Positions 1 through 8,401 of a stretch of 37,150 bases of DNA are shown one piece after another. The notes beneath the pieces were generated by a model. The model ran no database searches. It had not been told where the DNA came from and saw only the letters and a list, made by a program, of their open reading frames with translations. The position numbers were made by a program, and so were the translations under genes. The number at the start of each line of letters is the position of its first letter. The first letter of the stretch is position 1. Source of the stretch: Methylobacterium ajmalii (GTDB taxonomy: Bacteria > Pseudomonadota > Alphaproteobacteria > Rhizobiales > Beijerinckiaceae); the NCBI RefSeq assembly GCF_016613415.1, contig NZ_JACWCT010000045.1, forward strand, positions 1 to 37,150, given 5' to 3'.

Positions 1-291
1 GGGCTTCTGTGGTTCGCCCTCGCCTGCGAGGTTGAGGATCCCGCACTGGTCGCGCTGGCCGAATGGATCATGGCGGCCGAGGACGCCACGGCGGCGCCTC
101 TGCGCGATGAGCTTGGCGCACCGCTGCCCGGCGACTGGCTCCTAGGCACGACCGTGTTCAACCTGAACCATGATCTCTGGTGCCTGCTCGGTGCCCGGCT
201 GCCCGAGCGGCTGTCCCCACGGCACGGCCCTCAGGTGGTGGAGGCGGTCTGCCTGATCTCGGCGATGATTGTTCATCCCCCTGGTGACTGA
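1..291 (+). CDS. Hypothetical protein, 5' truncated by window edge
   Basis: The reading frame is open from the first base and ends with TGA at 289-291, so only the C-terminal 96 residues or so are visible. An in-frame ATG at 70 exists, but the frame upstream of it is uninterrupted, so the real start probably lies outside the window. The peptide is mildly acidic, with hydrophobic and Trp-containing stretches (FNLNHDLWCLLGARL), and has no signal peptide or motif I recognise. It is separated from the taurine cluster by about 340 bases containing a dispersed repeat and a strong inverted repeat. Function unknown. Confidence 0.5.
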   Translation, partial: GLLWFALACEVEDPALVALAEWIMAAEDATAAPLRDELGAPLPGDWLLGTTVFNLNHDLWCLLGARLPERLSPRHGPQVVEAVCLISAMIVHPPGD

Positions 292-430
292 GATGCCGAG
301 CATGACCGATCGGCCGCTATGGGTCGAAAGCGGACGCGCGCGGTCAAGCTGATTGGGTTTTGATCCAAAGACATTTTCCGATGAGGTGGATGTCGGTTCA
401 GCGAGAGACAATGCGGTAAAACCACAGACC

Positions 431-471
431 TGGAGCGCCGGCCGGTTGCAACGCGATCGGGCGCCGCTCCA
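431..471. repeat. Dispersed palindromic repeat, copy A
   Basis: An intergenic hairpin-forming element. The 24-base core at 442-465 reads CCGGTTGC, three variable bases, then GCGATCGGGCGCC. The same core occurs at 8327-8350 and 11956-11979 with different central triplets. Outer arms starting TGGAGCG and ending CGCTCCA pair with a few mismatches. The bases just upstream (about 413-430) also resemble those upstream of copy B. It looks like a REP-type element; function unknown. Confidence 0.65.
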
Positions 472-561
472 GCCTTGGGGCCACCGGTCCCCCCAGCCGG
501 GGATCCTCCGCCCTGCATCCCGGATCGCGGCGCGCTCTCGCGACCGGGCCGGGGGGCCCCG

Positions 562-602
562 GCGCGATGTCCGGAGGATCGAGCCGTGCCCGGACATCGC
601 GC
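562..602 (-). terminator. Inverted repeat 3' of tpa, probable terminator
   Basis: A perfect 13-base inverted repeat (GCGCGATGTCCGG at 562-574, complement at 590-602) with a 15-base loop. It begins about 30 bases after the tpa stop codon on the minus strand. No clear T-run follows, so it may be a factor-assisted terminator or mRNA-stabilising hairpin for the tau-isf-tpa operon. Confidence 0.55.
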
Positions 603-633
603 GCGTCCCGGGGCCGGGCGGCCCGCCGGAGCC

Positions 634-2016
634 TCAGGCGAACACCCGGGTCAGGGCCCCGTCGATCGCCTCGACGATCCGGTCGATGTCGTCCGGGGTC
701 GCGATCAGGGCCGGGCTCAGGCACAGCGTGTTGTTGAGCCCGGCGAGCGAGCGGTTGGTGGCGCCGATGATGACGCCGTGCGCCATGCAGTCGGCCACCA
801 CCGCCTGGACCCGCTTCTCGTCCATCGGCTCGCGGGTGGCGCGGTCGGCGACGAGCTCGGCGCCGCAAAACAGGCCCTTGCCGCGCACGTCGCCGATCGC
901 CGCGTGGCGCTCGGCGAGGCCGTGCAGGCCCGCCATCAGCCGCTCGCCCATCGCGACCGTGTTGTCGATCAGGCCCTCGTCCTCGATGATCCGCATGTTC
1001 TCGAGCGCGGCCGCCGGGCCGGCGGTGCAGCCGCCGAAGGTCGAGATATCGCGAAAATACGACATCGGGTCGGCGGCGTCGTCCTTGAACAGCGCGAAGA
1101 CCGCCTCGGTCGTCACCGTGCAGGCGATCGCCGCGTAGCCCGACGCCACCCCCTTGGCCATGGTGACGAAATCGGGCTGCACGCCGTAGTTCTGGTAGCC
1201 GAACCACGCACCCGTGCGGCCCATGCCGCACACCACCTCGTCGATGTGGATCAGGATCTCGTGCCGGCGGCAGATGTCCTGCACCTTCTCCCAGTAGCCC
1301 TTCGGCGGCGTGATCACGCCGCCGCCGGCGGTGACGGGTTCGAGGCAGATCGCCCCGACGGTGTCGGGGCCCTCGCGCAGGATTACCGCCTCGATGGCGT
1401 CGGCGGCCATCTCGCCGTAATTCTCCACCCTCCCCCACTGGCTGCGGTATTCGAGGCAGTGGGGGACGGCCACGAAGCCGTCCGGGAACGGGCCGTACTG
1501 GTCGCGGCGCTGATCCTGGCCGGCGGCGGCGAGCGCCCCGATCGTGGTGCCGTGGTAGTCGCGCTCGCGGTAGAGGATCTTGGATTTGCGCCCGCCATGG
1601 TGCCGGTGCGCGATCTGGCGCACCATCTTGAAGACCTTCTCGTTCGCCTCCGATCCCGAATTCGCGTAGTAGACGCGGGTCATGCCCGGCATCTTGGCGA
1701 TCAGCCGCTCGGAGAACAGCGCCGCGGGGATCGATCCGGCCGAGCCGGCGAAGTAGTTGAGCTTGACCAGTTGGTCGCGCACCGCGTCGGCGATGCTGGT
1801 GCGCCCGTAGCCGACATTGACGGTCCAGACCCCGCCCGAGACCGCGTCGAGGTATTCGCGCCCGGTGGCGTCCCAGACCCGCATCCCCCTCCCCTCGACC
1901 ATCACCCGCGGGTCGACGGTCTCGTAGGGCTTGTGCTGCGACAGGTGGTGCCAGACATGGGCCCGGTCGGCCTCGATGACGTGGCGCAGGTCGTTGGTGC
2001 GGGAGAGGTCGTTCAT
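634..2016 (-). CDS. tpa: Taurine:pyruvate aminotransferase
   Basis: A 460-residue class III PLP-dependent aminotransferase, the usual length for Tpa. In that family it moves the amino group of taurine to pyruvate, giving sulfoacetaldehyde and alanine in the cytoplasm. Visible features are the substrate region around YFAGSAGS (88-95), NSGSEAN at 119-125 for PLP phosphate binding, Asp259 in HIDEVVCGMGRTG, and the Schiff-base Lys288 in TMAKGVASGY. ATG at 2016 is preceded by AGGAAA at good distance; an upstream extension in the same frame belongs to neighbouring genes. It is the last gene of the tauABC-isfE-isfD-tpa operon, 53 bases after isfD. The family alone could also mean a beta-alanine or other omega-aminotransferase. 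The taurine transporter, IsfD and TauR next to it make Tpa the strong choice. Confidence 0.88.
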   Translation of the reverse strand: MNDLSRTNDLRHVIEADRAHVWHHLSQHKPYETVDPRVMVEGRGMRVWDATGREYLDAVSGGVWTVNVGYGRTSIADAVRDQLVKLNYFAGSAGSIPAALFSERLIAKMPGMTRVYYANSGSEANEKVFKMVRQIAHRHHGGRKSKILYRERDYHGTTIGALAAAGQDQRRDQYGPFPDGFVAVPHCLEYRSQWGRVENYGEMAADAIEAVILREGPDTVGAICLEPVTAGGGVITPPKGYWEKVQDICRRHEILIHIDEVVCGMGRTGAWFGYQNYGVQPDFVTMAKGVASGYAAIACTVTTEAVFALFKDDAADPMSYFRDISTFGGCTAGPAAALENMRIIEDEGLIDNTVAMGERLMAGLHGLAERHAAIGDVRGKGLFCGAELVADRATREPMDEKRVQAVVADCMAHGVIIGATNRSLAGLNNTLCLSPALIATPDDIDRIVEAIDGALTRVFA

Positions 2017-2069
2017 GGCCGAGTTTCCTGGCAGGGTTTCCTGATGGCGGGGGATGAGCGGACGATCCG

Positions 2070-2831
2070 TCAGGCCGTCGGGTCGCGCTGGATCGCGAAG
2101 GGGGCCCAGGACTGGGTCACCGGCATGATCTCCAGGCTGTTGACGTTGACGTGGGGCGGCAGCGAGGCGACCCAGCCGACGGTCTCGGCGATGTCCTCGG
2201 GCCGGAGCGGGTGCGCGCCCTTGTAGAGGGCGTCGGAGGCCGCCTGGTCGCCGCCGGTGCGCACCAGCGTGAACTCGCTCTCGGACAGGCCGGGCTCGAT
2301 CGAGGTGACCCTGACGCCCTTGGCCGAGAGGTCGCAGCGCAGCCCCAGCGAGAACTGCCGGACGAAGGCCTTGGTCCCGCCGTAGACGTTGCCGCCCGGA
2401 TAGGGCCAGTGGGAGGCGATCGAGGCGAGGTTCACGACGAGGCCGCGATGGGCGATCAGCCGGTCGAGCAGGAGCCGGGTGATCGTGACGAGGCCGACGA
2501 CGTTGGTGTCGATCATCGTCCGCCACTGGGCGAGGTCGCTCTCCTGCGCCGGCCCGGTGCCGAGCGCCAGCCCCGCATTGTTGACGAGGAGCGAGACCTC
2601 CGCGAAGGCCGGCGGCAGCGACGCGAGCGCGTCCCGGGTCGCCGCCTCGTCGCGGATGTCGAAGGCGAGCGGATGGGCGCGCTCGCTGCCGCCGAGCGTC
2701 GCCACCAGGGCGTCGAGCCGGTCGCGGCGGCGCCCGGTCACCACGACGCGCCAGCCGTCGCGGGCGAGCCGGCGGGCGATGGCGTCGCCGAAGCCCGCGG
2801 TGGCTCCGGTGACGAGGGCGATCTTGGACAT
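2070..2831 (-). CDS. isfD: Sulfoacetaldehyde reductase (isethionate-forming), IsfD-type SDR
   Basis: A 253-residue short-chain dehydrogenase expected to reduce sulfoacetaldehyde to isethionate with NADPH. It shows the Rossmann motif TGATAGFG (8-15), NNAG (84-87), and the catalytic set Ser137, Tyr150 and Lys154 in YGGTK. From memory it resembles Klebsiella and Chromohalobacter IsfD along its length. Shared stretches include HWPYPGGNVYGG, SEFTLVRTGGDQAASDALY and the C-terminal WAPFAIQRD, which lies in the segment tied to substrate binding in that subfamily. GGAG lies just upstream of ATG 2831. It sits between the isfE exporter and tpa, matching the taurine-to-isethionate gene set. A generic YdfG-like serine/3-hydroxy acid dehydrogenase is the alternative, but the context argues against it. 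Confidence 0.88.
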   Translation of the reverse strand: MSKIALVTGATAGFGDAIARRLARDGWRVVVTGRRRDRLDALVATLGGSERAHPLAFDIRDEAATRDALASLPPAFAEVSLLVNNAGLALGTGPAQESDLAQWRTMIDTNVVGLVTITRLLLDRLIAHRGLVVNLASIASHWPYPGGNVYGGTKAFVRQFSLGLRCDLSAKGVRVTSIEPGLSESEFTLVRTGGDQAASDALYKGAHPLRPEDIAETVGWVASLPPHVNVNSLEIMPVTQSWAPFAIQRDPTA

Positions 2832-2908
2832 GCGGGTCTCCGGAGAAGGGCATCGTGCGGGGAGCGGCGTCCCCCGATGCTAGAGGAAGGGCGCGGTCGC
2901 CGGGCGGC

Positions 2909-3676
2909 CTATCCGTGCCCGAGGGTGACGAAGGCTTCGCCGAGCGCCTGGACGAGGCCCGTCGCCGCGATGCCGGCGAGGCCCCCGGAGGCGAGGCGGC
3001 GCCACGCCACCGGCGAGAGGCGGGCCGAGAGGAGTGTGCCGGCGGCAAAGCCCAGCAGCGTCGGCACCCCGTAGAGGAGGACGAGGTCCCAGACCCCGGG
3101 CTCGATCGCCCCGAGGAGGCCGCGGCCGGCAAGGCCGAGGATGTCCGCCGCGCCGAAGAAGACCGCGAGGGTCCCCTTGAGGCGGTGGCGCTCGGCGCCG
3201 CTCGCCAGGAGCCAGGCCGAGATCAGCGGGCCGCCGACCGCGAAGGCGCTGATCAGCCCCCCGACCAGGGCCGCGACGGCGATGCCGATGCGCCGGTCGG
3301 CGAGCCAGGCCGGCGGACGGCGCACCAGGGCGACCCCGGCCGCTCCCAGCACCGCCACGGTCACGACGAGCCGCGCCGTGGTCTCGTCGAGGCCGACCGC
3401 CAGGGGGCCGCCGCACGCCGCGCCGAGTAGGCCGGCGGCGAGGAGCGGGCGCAGGACCCGCCAATCGACCGAGACGCCGCGCCGGTCGAGGAGGAGGAGC
3501 GCCGTGAGGACGAGATCGGCCCCGAGGAGGAACGGGATGCCGGCCTGCGCGGAGGGCAGGAGCCCCAGGCCGAGGGCCGCGACGAGGCTGTAGCCGAAGC
3601 CGGTGACGCCCCGGAACGCGGCAGCCAGGAAGGTCACGCCGGTGAAGGCGAGGACGGACGGCGCGGGAAGGACCAT
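2909..3676 (-). CDS. isfE: TSUP/TauE-family membrane exporter, probable isethionate exporter
   Basis: A 255-residue, very hydrophobic protein with about seven or eight membrane segments. It has the TSUP (TauE/SafE) hallmark near the N-terminus, FRGVTGFGYSLVAALGLGLL, and a second GLISAFAVGGPLISAW segment in the repeat half. TSUP proteins move sulfonates, sulfite or related anions across the inner membrane. In taurine clusters with isfD and without xsc, the TSUP member is proposed to export isethionate (IsfE). Here it lies directly upstream of isfD (77-base gap) and 35 bases after tauC. The symbol rests on context; sulfite export (TauE) is less likely because no desulfonating enzyme is encoded here. 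Confidence 0.72.
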   Translation of the reverse strand: MVLPAPSVLAFTGVTFLAAAFRGVTGFGYSLVAALGLGLLPSAQAGIPFLLGADLVLTALLLLDRRGVSVDWRVLRPLLAAGLLGAACGGPLAVGLDETTARLVVTVAVLGAAGVALVRRPPAWLADRRIGIAVAALVGGLISAFAVGGPLISAWLLASGAERHRLKGTLAVFFGAADILGLAGRGLLGAIEPGVWDLVLLYGVPTLLGFAAGTLLSARLSPVAWRRLASGGLAGIAATGLVQALGEAFVTLGHG

Positions 3677-3711
3677 GGTGGGACGGGCTCACGCCTCGAT
3701 CGGGGAGAGGC

Positions 3712-4605
3712 TCACGCCTTGCCCTTCCAGGGGGTGAGGCGGCGCTCCAGCCGGCGCATGCCGAGCTCGAAGGCGCCGGCGAGCGCGCCGATCACCAGGA
3801 TGCCCATGATCACGATGTCGGTGCGCAGGAAGTTCGAGGCGTTGAGCACCATCTGGCCGATGCCGGTCGAGGCCGCCACCATCTCGGCCGCCACCAGCGT
3901 GGTCCAGCCGACGCCCATGCCGATGCGCAGGCCCACCAGGATGTCGGGCAGGGCCGCCGGCAGGACGACGTGGCGCACCACCTGGGCGCGGCTCGCGCCC
4001 AGCGCCCGGGCGGCGTTGATCTGGTCGGCGCTCGCCGCCGCGACGCCGGCGCGCGCCGCGAGCGCCACGGGGGCGAAGCAGGCGAGGAAGATCAGCAGGA
4101 TCTTCGAGGTCTCGCCGATGCCGAACCAGATGATGACGAGCGGCAGGTAGGCGAGCGGCGGCAACGGCCGGTAGAACTCGATGAAGGGATCGAGCACCGC
4201 GCGCAGGGTCGGGCTCAGGCCGGTGGCGAGGCCGACCGGGATCCCGATCAGGGCGGCGAGCAGGAAGGCGCCGGCGACCCGCACGAGGCTCATGGCGACG
4301 TGCTCGAGGAGCGGCGCGCCGTCGATGCGGCCCTCGACCGCGTCCGCGAAGGCCTTGAGCACGCTCTCGGGCCGGGGCAGGAACAGCGGCTTGACGAGGC
4401 CGGTCTGCGTGGCGACGCCCCAGGCGGCGAGCGCGACGGCGACCGTCGCGAGGCTGATCAGCAGGGTCTTGGGCGCGCGCCCGTGCATCGCGGCCCGGCG
4501 GCGGCCGAGCGGGGACAGGGCGCGCATCGCCGAATCGGGAGTGTCGGTCACGGTCTGGCCCGGGGCGGCAGGGACGGGAAGGGCGTGGGTCGCGGCGGAT
4601 CTCAT
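3712..4605 (-). CDS. tauC: Taurine ABC transporter permease
   Basis: A 297-residue inner-membrane permease of the nitrate/sulfonate/taurine (SsuC/TauC) class. It has a cytoplasmic N-terminal tail of about 45 residues, a first membrane helix ([17 protein letters not shown]), and the permease coupling loop around [28 protein letters not shown] 4605 overlaps the tauB stop as ATGA, so the two genes are translationally coupled. Longer readings upstream in this frame run through tauB and are not real. It pairs with TauB and TauA; substrate is inferred from the tpa-isfD neighbours, since SsuC and TauC are hard to separate by sequence alone. Confidence 0.85.
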   Translation of the reverse strand: MRSAATHALPVPAAPGQTVTDTPDSAMRALSPLGRRRAAMHGRAPKTLLISLATVAVALAAWGVATQTGLVKPLFLPRPESVLKAFADAVEGRIDGAPLLEHVAMSLVRVAGAFLLAALIGIPVGLATGLSPTLRAVLDPFIEFYRPLPPLAYLPLVIIWFGIGETSKILLIFLACFAPVALAARAGVAAASADQINAARALGASRAQVVRHVVLPAALPDILVGLRIGMGVGWTTLVAAEMVAASTGIGQMVLNASNFLRTDIVIMGILVIGALAGAFELGMRRLERRLTPWKGKA

Positions 4606-5441
4606 GCGGCGGCGCCTCGTGCGGTGTCGGCCCGCCCGGATCCCGGATCGGTCCGCGCGGGCTCGCCTCCGGTCCCGCCGTGGTCGTGGATGAAGCGCAG
4701 CACCCGCTCGCGCATCGCGATGAAGTCGGGGCTGGACTTCACCGCCCGGGCTTCCTCGCCGGCGAGGAAGCGGCGGCAGAAATCGAGCGGGACGATCTCG
4801 GCGATGCGGCCCGGCCGCGGGGTCATGATCACCAGCTTGGTGGCGAGGAAGATCGCCTCCTCGACCTCGTGGGTGATGAAGAACGCCATCTTCCGCGTGC
4901 GGGCCCAGATCGACAGGATCAGCTCCTGCACCTGCTCGCGGGTGAAGGCGTCGAGCGCGCCGAGCGGCTCGTCCATCAGCAGCATGCGGGGATCGGCGGT
5001 GAGCGCCCGGGCGATGCCGACCCGCTGCTGCATGCCGCCGGAGAGCTCGTAGATCCGCTTGCCCGCGCAATCGGCGAGGCCGACGAGGTCGAGCATCGCC
5101 CGGGCCCGCGCCTCGCGCTCGGGCCGCCGGACGCCCTGCATCCGCAGCCCGAAGCCGACGTTCTCCAGCACGGTGAGCCAGGGCATCAGGGCGTGGCGCT
5201 GGAAGACGACGCCGCGATCCGCCCCCGGTCCGGCGACCGGGCGCCCGTCGAGCAGGATCTGCCCCTCCGTCGCCGGCAGGAAGCCGGCGATGCAGTTGAG
5301 CAGGGTCGTCTTCCCGCAGCCGGACGCACCGAGCGCGACCACGAACTCTCCCGGCTCGATCGTGAGATCGACCCAGGACAGGGCGACGGTGGCGCTCTGG
5401 CCCTCCCCGTACTGGACGCTGAGCTTGCGGATCTCCAGCAT
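4602..5441 (-). CDS. tauB: Taurine ABC transporter ATP-binding protein
   Basis: A 279-residue ABC ATPase of the TauB/SsuB/NrtD type that energises taurine import. Walker A is GASGCGKTT near residue 40, the Q-loop follows in [11 protein letters not shown], the signature is [15 protein letters not shown], and Walker B is [12 protein letters not shown] with a switch His in FITHEVEEA. The C-terminal 30 residues or so form a polar, disordered tail. It begins 58 bases after tauA and overlaps tauC by four bases. Confidence 0.87.
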   Translation of the reverse strand: MLEIRKLSVQYGEGQSATVALSWVDLTIEPGEFVVALGASGCGKTTLLNCIAGFLPATEGQILLDGRPVAGPGADRGVVFQRHALMPWLTVLENVGFGLRMQGVRRPEREARARAMLDLVGLADCAGKRIYELSGGMQQRVGIARALTADPRMLLMDEPLGALDAFTREQVQELILSIWARTRKMAFFITHEVEEAIFLATKLVIMTPRPGRIAEIVPLDFCRRFLAGEEARAVKSSPDFIAMRERVLRFIHDHGGTGGEPARTDPGSGRADTARGAAA

Positions 5442-5478
5442 GACGGTCTCCTGGCTGTCGGGGCGTCCGGCCGGGGCC

Positions 5479-5512
5479 GGCCGGTCAGGGCTTGGCCGGT
5501 CAGGGCTTGGCC
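5479..5512. repeat. 15-base tandem duplication spanning the tauA stop codon
   Basis: The 15-base unit GGCCGGTCAGGGCTT occurs twice in perfect tandem (5479-5493, 5494-5508), plus four further matching bases. On the minus strand the first copy read carries the tauA TGA stop (5500-5502), and the second carries an identical TGA 15 bases further on in the same frame, so a back-up stop follows. Confidence 0.85.
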
Positions 5513-6558
5513 GCGGCCTTGGCCACGTCGGCGGTGACGAACGTGCCGTAATCGGGCGCGAGGTCGGGTACGCGCCCTTGCGCCTTCAGGAACTCCGCCG
5601 TGGACTTGAGCGCGCCCGCGGCCCCTCCGCCGAGCCAGCGCGGCGAGATCTGCTCGTCGATCGTCGGGAACCGATAGGCGGCGAGGCCCGCCGGCACGTC
5701 CTCCGGGGCGGCGCCGGTCCACTTGGCGATCGCGGCGACCTGCGGCGTCCCCGCTTTCCAGGATTCGCCGGATCGCGCGTAATCCGCGTCCGCCGCGGCG
5801 AGCAGCCGGACGAAGGTGGCGAGGAAGCCGGGATGGGCGGCCTTGAAGGCGTTCGTCGCCACGATCCCGTCGAAGGTCGCCTTGCCCTTGGCGGCGAAGT
5901 CGCCGGCCGAGGCCAGCACCGTGCCGGACTTCTTGAGGTTCGTCAGCACCGGCGCCCAGATGAAGGCGGCGTCGATGTCGCCGCGCTCCCAGGCGGCGGC
6001 GATCTCGGGCGGGCGCATGTTGAGGACCCGGACGTCCTTGGCCGCGAGACCCGCCTCCTGCAGGGCGAAGGTCAGCTGGTAATGCGCCGTGGAGACGAAC
6101 GGCACCGCGACCGTCTTGCCCTTCAGGTCCCGGATCGATGCGATCCCGGTGCCCTTGCGGGCGACGAGCTGCTCGGCGTCGCCGATGTCGTCGAGAATCC
6201 AGAACAGCGTGATCGGCAGGCCCTGCGAGGCGGCGGCCGCGACCGGCGAGGAGCCCGCCTCGCCGACATCGACGTTGCCCGAGGCCATCGCCCGGATGAC
6301 GTCGCCGCCTCCGCCGAACTTGACCCATTTCACCTTGTAGCCGGTCTGCTTCTCCAGCTCGCCGCTCTCCATCAGGACCCGGATCGGCGTCATCATGTCC
6401 TGATAGGCGAAGGTGACGGTCTTCTCGGCGGCGACGGCCGGGACGGGTGAACCGAGCGCCGCGCCGATCGCCCCGGCGAGCGCCGACAGCCACACCGTCC
6501 TGCGGGTCGTCGCGCGGGTCGTGCCGGGGGGCGTCCGACGGGGTGTCTGGGTGGTCAT
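5500..6558 (-). CDS. tauA: Taurine ABC transporter periplasmic binding protein
   Basis: A 352-residue periplasmic solute-binding protein of the TauA/SsuA family. The N-terminus has paired arginines ([16 protein letters not shown]) before a hydrophobic stretch ending PAVAAE, so export is by Sec or possibly Tat, with cleavage near residue 43. The mature part opens with [21 protein letters not shown] and contains [20 protein letters not shown], typical of the ligand-binding lobe of this family. ATG 6558 is chosen because it places the signal peptide correctly; upstream codons in frame are low quality. It is the first gene of the operon and is divergent from tauR across a 234-base control region. 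Confidence 0.87.
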   Translation of the reverse strand: MTTQTPRRTPPGTTRATTRRTVWLSALAGAIGAALGSPVPAVAAEKTVTFAYQDMMTPIRVLMESGELEKQTGYKVKWVKFGGGGDVIRAMASGNVDVGEAGSSPVAAAASQGLPITLFWILDDIGDAEQLVARKGTGIASIRDLKGKTVAVPFVSTAHYQLTFALQEAGLAAKDVRVLNMRPPEIAAAWERGDIDAAFIWAPVLTNLKKSGTVLASAGDFAAKGKATFDGIVATNAFKAAHPGFLATFVRLLAAADADYARSGESWKAGTPQVAAIAKWTGAAPEDVPAGLAAYRFPTIDEQISPRWLGGGAAGALKSTAEFLKAQGRVPDLAPDYGTFVTADVAKAAAKP

Positions 6559-6629
6559 GGAGCGGTCCTCGTGGCGGCCTCGACCGTGGGAACCCCCGCA
6601 TTGAAGGGCAGCCGGCCCCCGCGCCGAAA

Positions 6630-6668
6630 GATCCAGTTCGGGCCGGTTTGGGCCCGGTCTGGACCAGT
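6630..6668. promoter_or_regulatory. Candidate TauR operator in the tauA-tauR divergent region
   Basis: The intergenic region holds GATCCAG at 6630-6636 and CTGGACC at 6659-6665, an inverted pair with one mismatch. Between them are two direct copies of GGGCCGGT/GGGCCCGGT (6640-6647, 6650-6658). CTGGAC is the core I recall for TauR sites in Rhodobacter capsulatus; this is from memory and not checked. Placement between divergent tauA and tauR fits. No clear -35/-10 pair is visible, consistent with an activator-dependent promoter. Confidence 0.45.
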
Positions 6669-6792
6669 GGCGCGGTCCGCGCCGCTTGCGCGGGCATCTG
6701 CTGCCGTTTTCCGGCGCCGGCGCCCGCCGTTTCGGCAGCGGCGCCGGTCCCGGCGCTTTCCCGCATCGGGCGGGCGGGCGATACTGGCGGCC

Positions 6793-8274
6793 ATGTCGAG
6801 CGACATTGCCTGGCGGATGCTGTTCGGGGGCCGGTCCGGCGACGAGCCGGCGTTGCACGCCCAGATCGGCCGGATGGTCGGCGAGGCGATCGCGGCCGGG
6901 CTGCTGGCGCCGGGCGCGCGGCTGCCCTCGAGCCGCGGCCTCGCGGCCGAGCTCGGCATCGCACGCAACACCGTCGTGGCGGCCTATGACGGTCTGGTCG
7001 ACGCGGGCGTCCTCGTCTCGCGCGGCCGCAGCGGCTGCTTCGTCGCCCCGCCGGCGGCCTGCGCCCCGCCCGGCCCGGATCCGGGGGCGCCCGGGGCGAT
7101 GCAGGCCTGGTCCGGCCGCTTCGCGATCCGCCCCTCACGCCTGCCCCAGATCACCAAGCCGCGCGACTGGACGCGCTACCCCTACCCGTTCCTGTTCGGG
7201 CAGTTCGACCCGAGCCTGTTTCCGGTCGCGGCCTGGCGCGAGAGCGTGAAGGCGGCCTCCAGCGTCAAGGAGATCAGCGGCTGGAGCTTCGACCAGGTCG
7301 ACGACGACGACCGCGCCCTGATCGAGCAGCTCCGCCTGCGGGTGCTGCCGCGCCGCGGCATCCTCGCCGCCCCCGGCGAGATCATGGTGACGATCGGCTC
7401 GCAGCACGCCCTGTCGCTGCTGGTCCAGCTCCTCGTCGCCCGCCGCACCACGGTCGGGCTCGAGGATCCGGGCTACACCGACGCGCGCAACATGGTCGGG
7501 CTCGCGACGGACCGGATCCGGCCGCTCGCCCGCGACGCCCGCGGCATCGTGCCGGACGGGGATTTCCGCGCCTGCGACGTCGCCTTCGTGACGATCGGCC
7601 ATCAATGCCCGACGACCGCCGTCACGCCCCTGTCGCGCCGCCGCGAGCTTCTCGCCGCCGCGGCGCAGGACGACGTCGTCCTCGTCGAGGACGATTACGA
7701 GGCCGACCTCTCGACCGAGGAGGAGGCCGGGCTGCCGAGCCTCAAGAGCCTCGACGCCGACGGGCGGGTGATCCACGTCGGCTCGTTCTCGAAGGTTCTC
7801 GCGCCCGGCCTGCGCGTCGGCTACGTCGTCGCCCCGCCCGCGGTGATCGACGAGCTGCGGGCGCTGCGCCGCCTGATGCTGCGCCACCCGCCGACCAACA
7901 ACCAGCGCAGCCTCGCCACCTTCATCGCGCTCGGGCATTACCGCGCCCACCTCGCGCGGACGGCCGCCCTCCTGCGCCCGCGGGCCGACCTCATCGCCGC
8001 GCTCGCGCCGGAGCTGATGCCGGCCTGCACGATCCGCCGCGGCTTCGGCGCGAAGAGCTTCTGGGTCGAGGGACCGGCGGGGCTCGACGCCCGGGCGCTC
8101 GGCGAGCGGCTCCGGGGCGAGGGCGTGCTGATCGAGCCCGGCGACATCTTCTTCATGGATCCGGCGCGCGGGCGCCGGTTCTTCCGGCTCGGCTTCACGG
8201 CGATCCCGCTGCCGCAGATCGAGCCGGGCCTGCGGCGCCTCGCGGCGGCGCTGGAGCATTTTCCGACGAAGTAG
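6793..8274 (+). CDS. tauR: MocR/GntR-family taurine regulator with aminotransferase-like domain
   Basis: A 493-residue MocR-type regulator. Residues 1-75 form a winged helix of the GntR family (LHAQIGRMVGEAIAAGLL, LPSSRGLAAELGIARNTVVAAYDGL). A linker of about 40 residues leads to a fold-type I aminotransferase domain. The PLP lysine is Lys334 in GSFSKVLAPGLRVGY, and the Asp/Tyr pocket appears as VEDDYEADL. Such proteins sense a ligand through PLP and activate catabolic operons; TauR activates taurine genes. Frames continue upstream of ATG 6793, but the domain start supports this ATG. Lying head-to-head with tauA and next to tpa strongly supports TauR over GabR or PdxR relatives. Confidence 0.82.
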   Translation: MSSDIAWRMLFGGRSGDEPALHAQIGRMVGEAIAAGLLAPGARLPSSRGLAAELGIARNTVVAAYDGLVDAGVLVSRGRSGCFVAPPAACAPPGPDPGAPGAMQAWSGRFAIRPSRLPQITKPRDWTRYPYPFLFGQFDPSLFPVAAWRESVKAASSVKEISGWSFDQVDDDDRALIEQLRLRVLPRRGILAAPGEIMVTIGSQHALSLLVQLLVARRTTVGLEDPGYTDARNMVGLATDRIRPLARDARGIVPDGDFRACDVAFVTIGHQCPTTAVTPLSRRRELLAAAAQDDVVLVEDDYEADLSTEEEAGLPSLKSLDADGRVIHVGSFSKVLAPGLRVGYVVAPPAVIDELRALRRLMLRHPPTNNQRSLATFIALGHYRAHLARTAALLRPRADLIAALAPELMPACTIRRGFGAKSFWVEGPAGLDARALGERLRGEGVLIEPGDIFFMDPARGRRFFRLGFTAIPLPQIEPGLRRLAAALEHFPTK

Positions 8275-8319
8275 GCTCCGTTTCGCCGATAGAAAATGCG
8301 TCAAGACCAATGACCTGGA

Positions 8320-8352
8320 GCAGCGCCCGGTTGCAGAGCGACCGGGCGCTGC
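8320..8352. repeat. Dispersed palindromic repeat, copy B
   Basis: The best-formed copy: GCAGCGCCCGGT (8320-8331) pairs perfectly with ACCGGGCGCTGC (8341-8352) across a 9-base loop. The 24-base core at 8327-8350 matches copies A and C. It lies 45 bases after the tauR stop and 50 bases before the lysR-type gene stop, between convergent genes, so it could also act as a bidirectional terminator. Confidence 0.75.
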
Positions 8353-8401
8353 CCTAGCGTCCCGCTCCGCCTGAGGCCCCCTCCCCTCCGCGTCCCGGCG
8401 G

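Noticed and set aside
398..1438. Long minus-strand frame over tpa (346 codons)
   Set aside because: It is an Arg-rich, low-complexity shadow of the aminotransferase gene in another frame, caused by high GC.
475..2226. Plus-strand frame of 583 codons opposite tpa and isfD
   Set aside because: Its composition is Asp/Arg/His/Ala repetitive and no domain is recognisable, while the opposite strand encodes clear enzymes.
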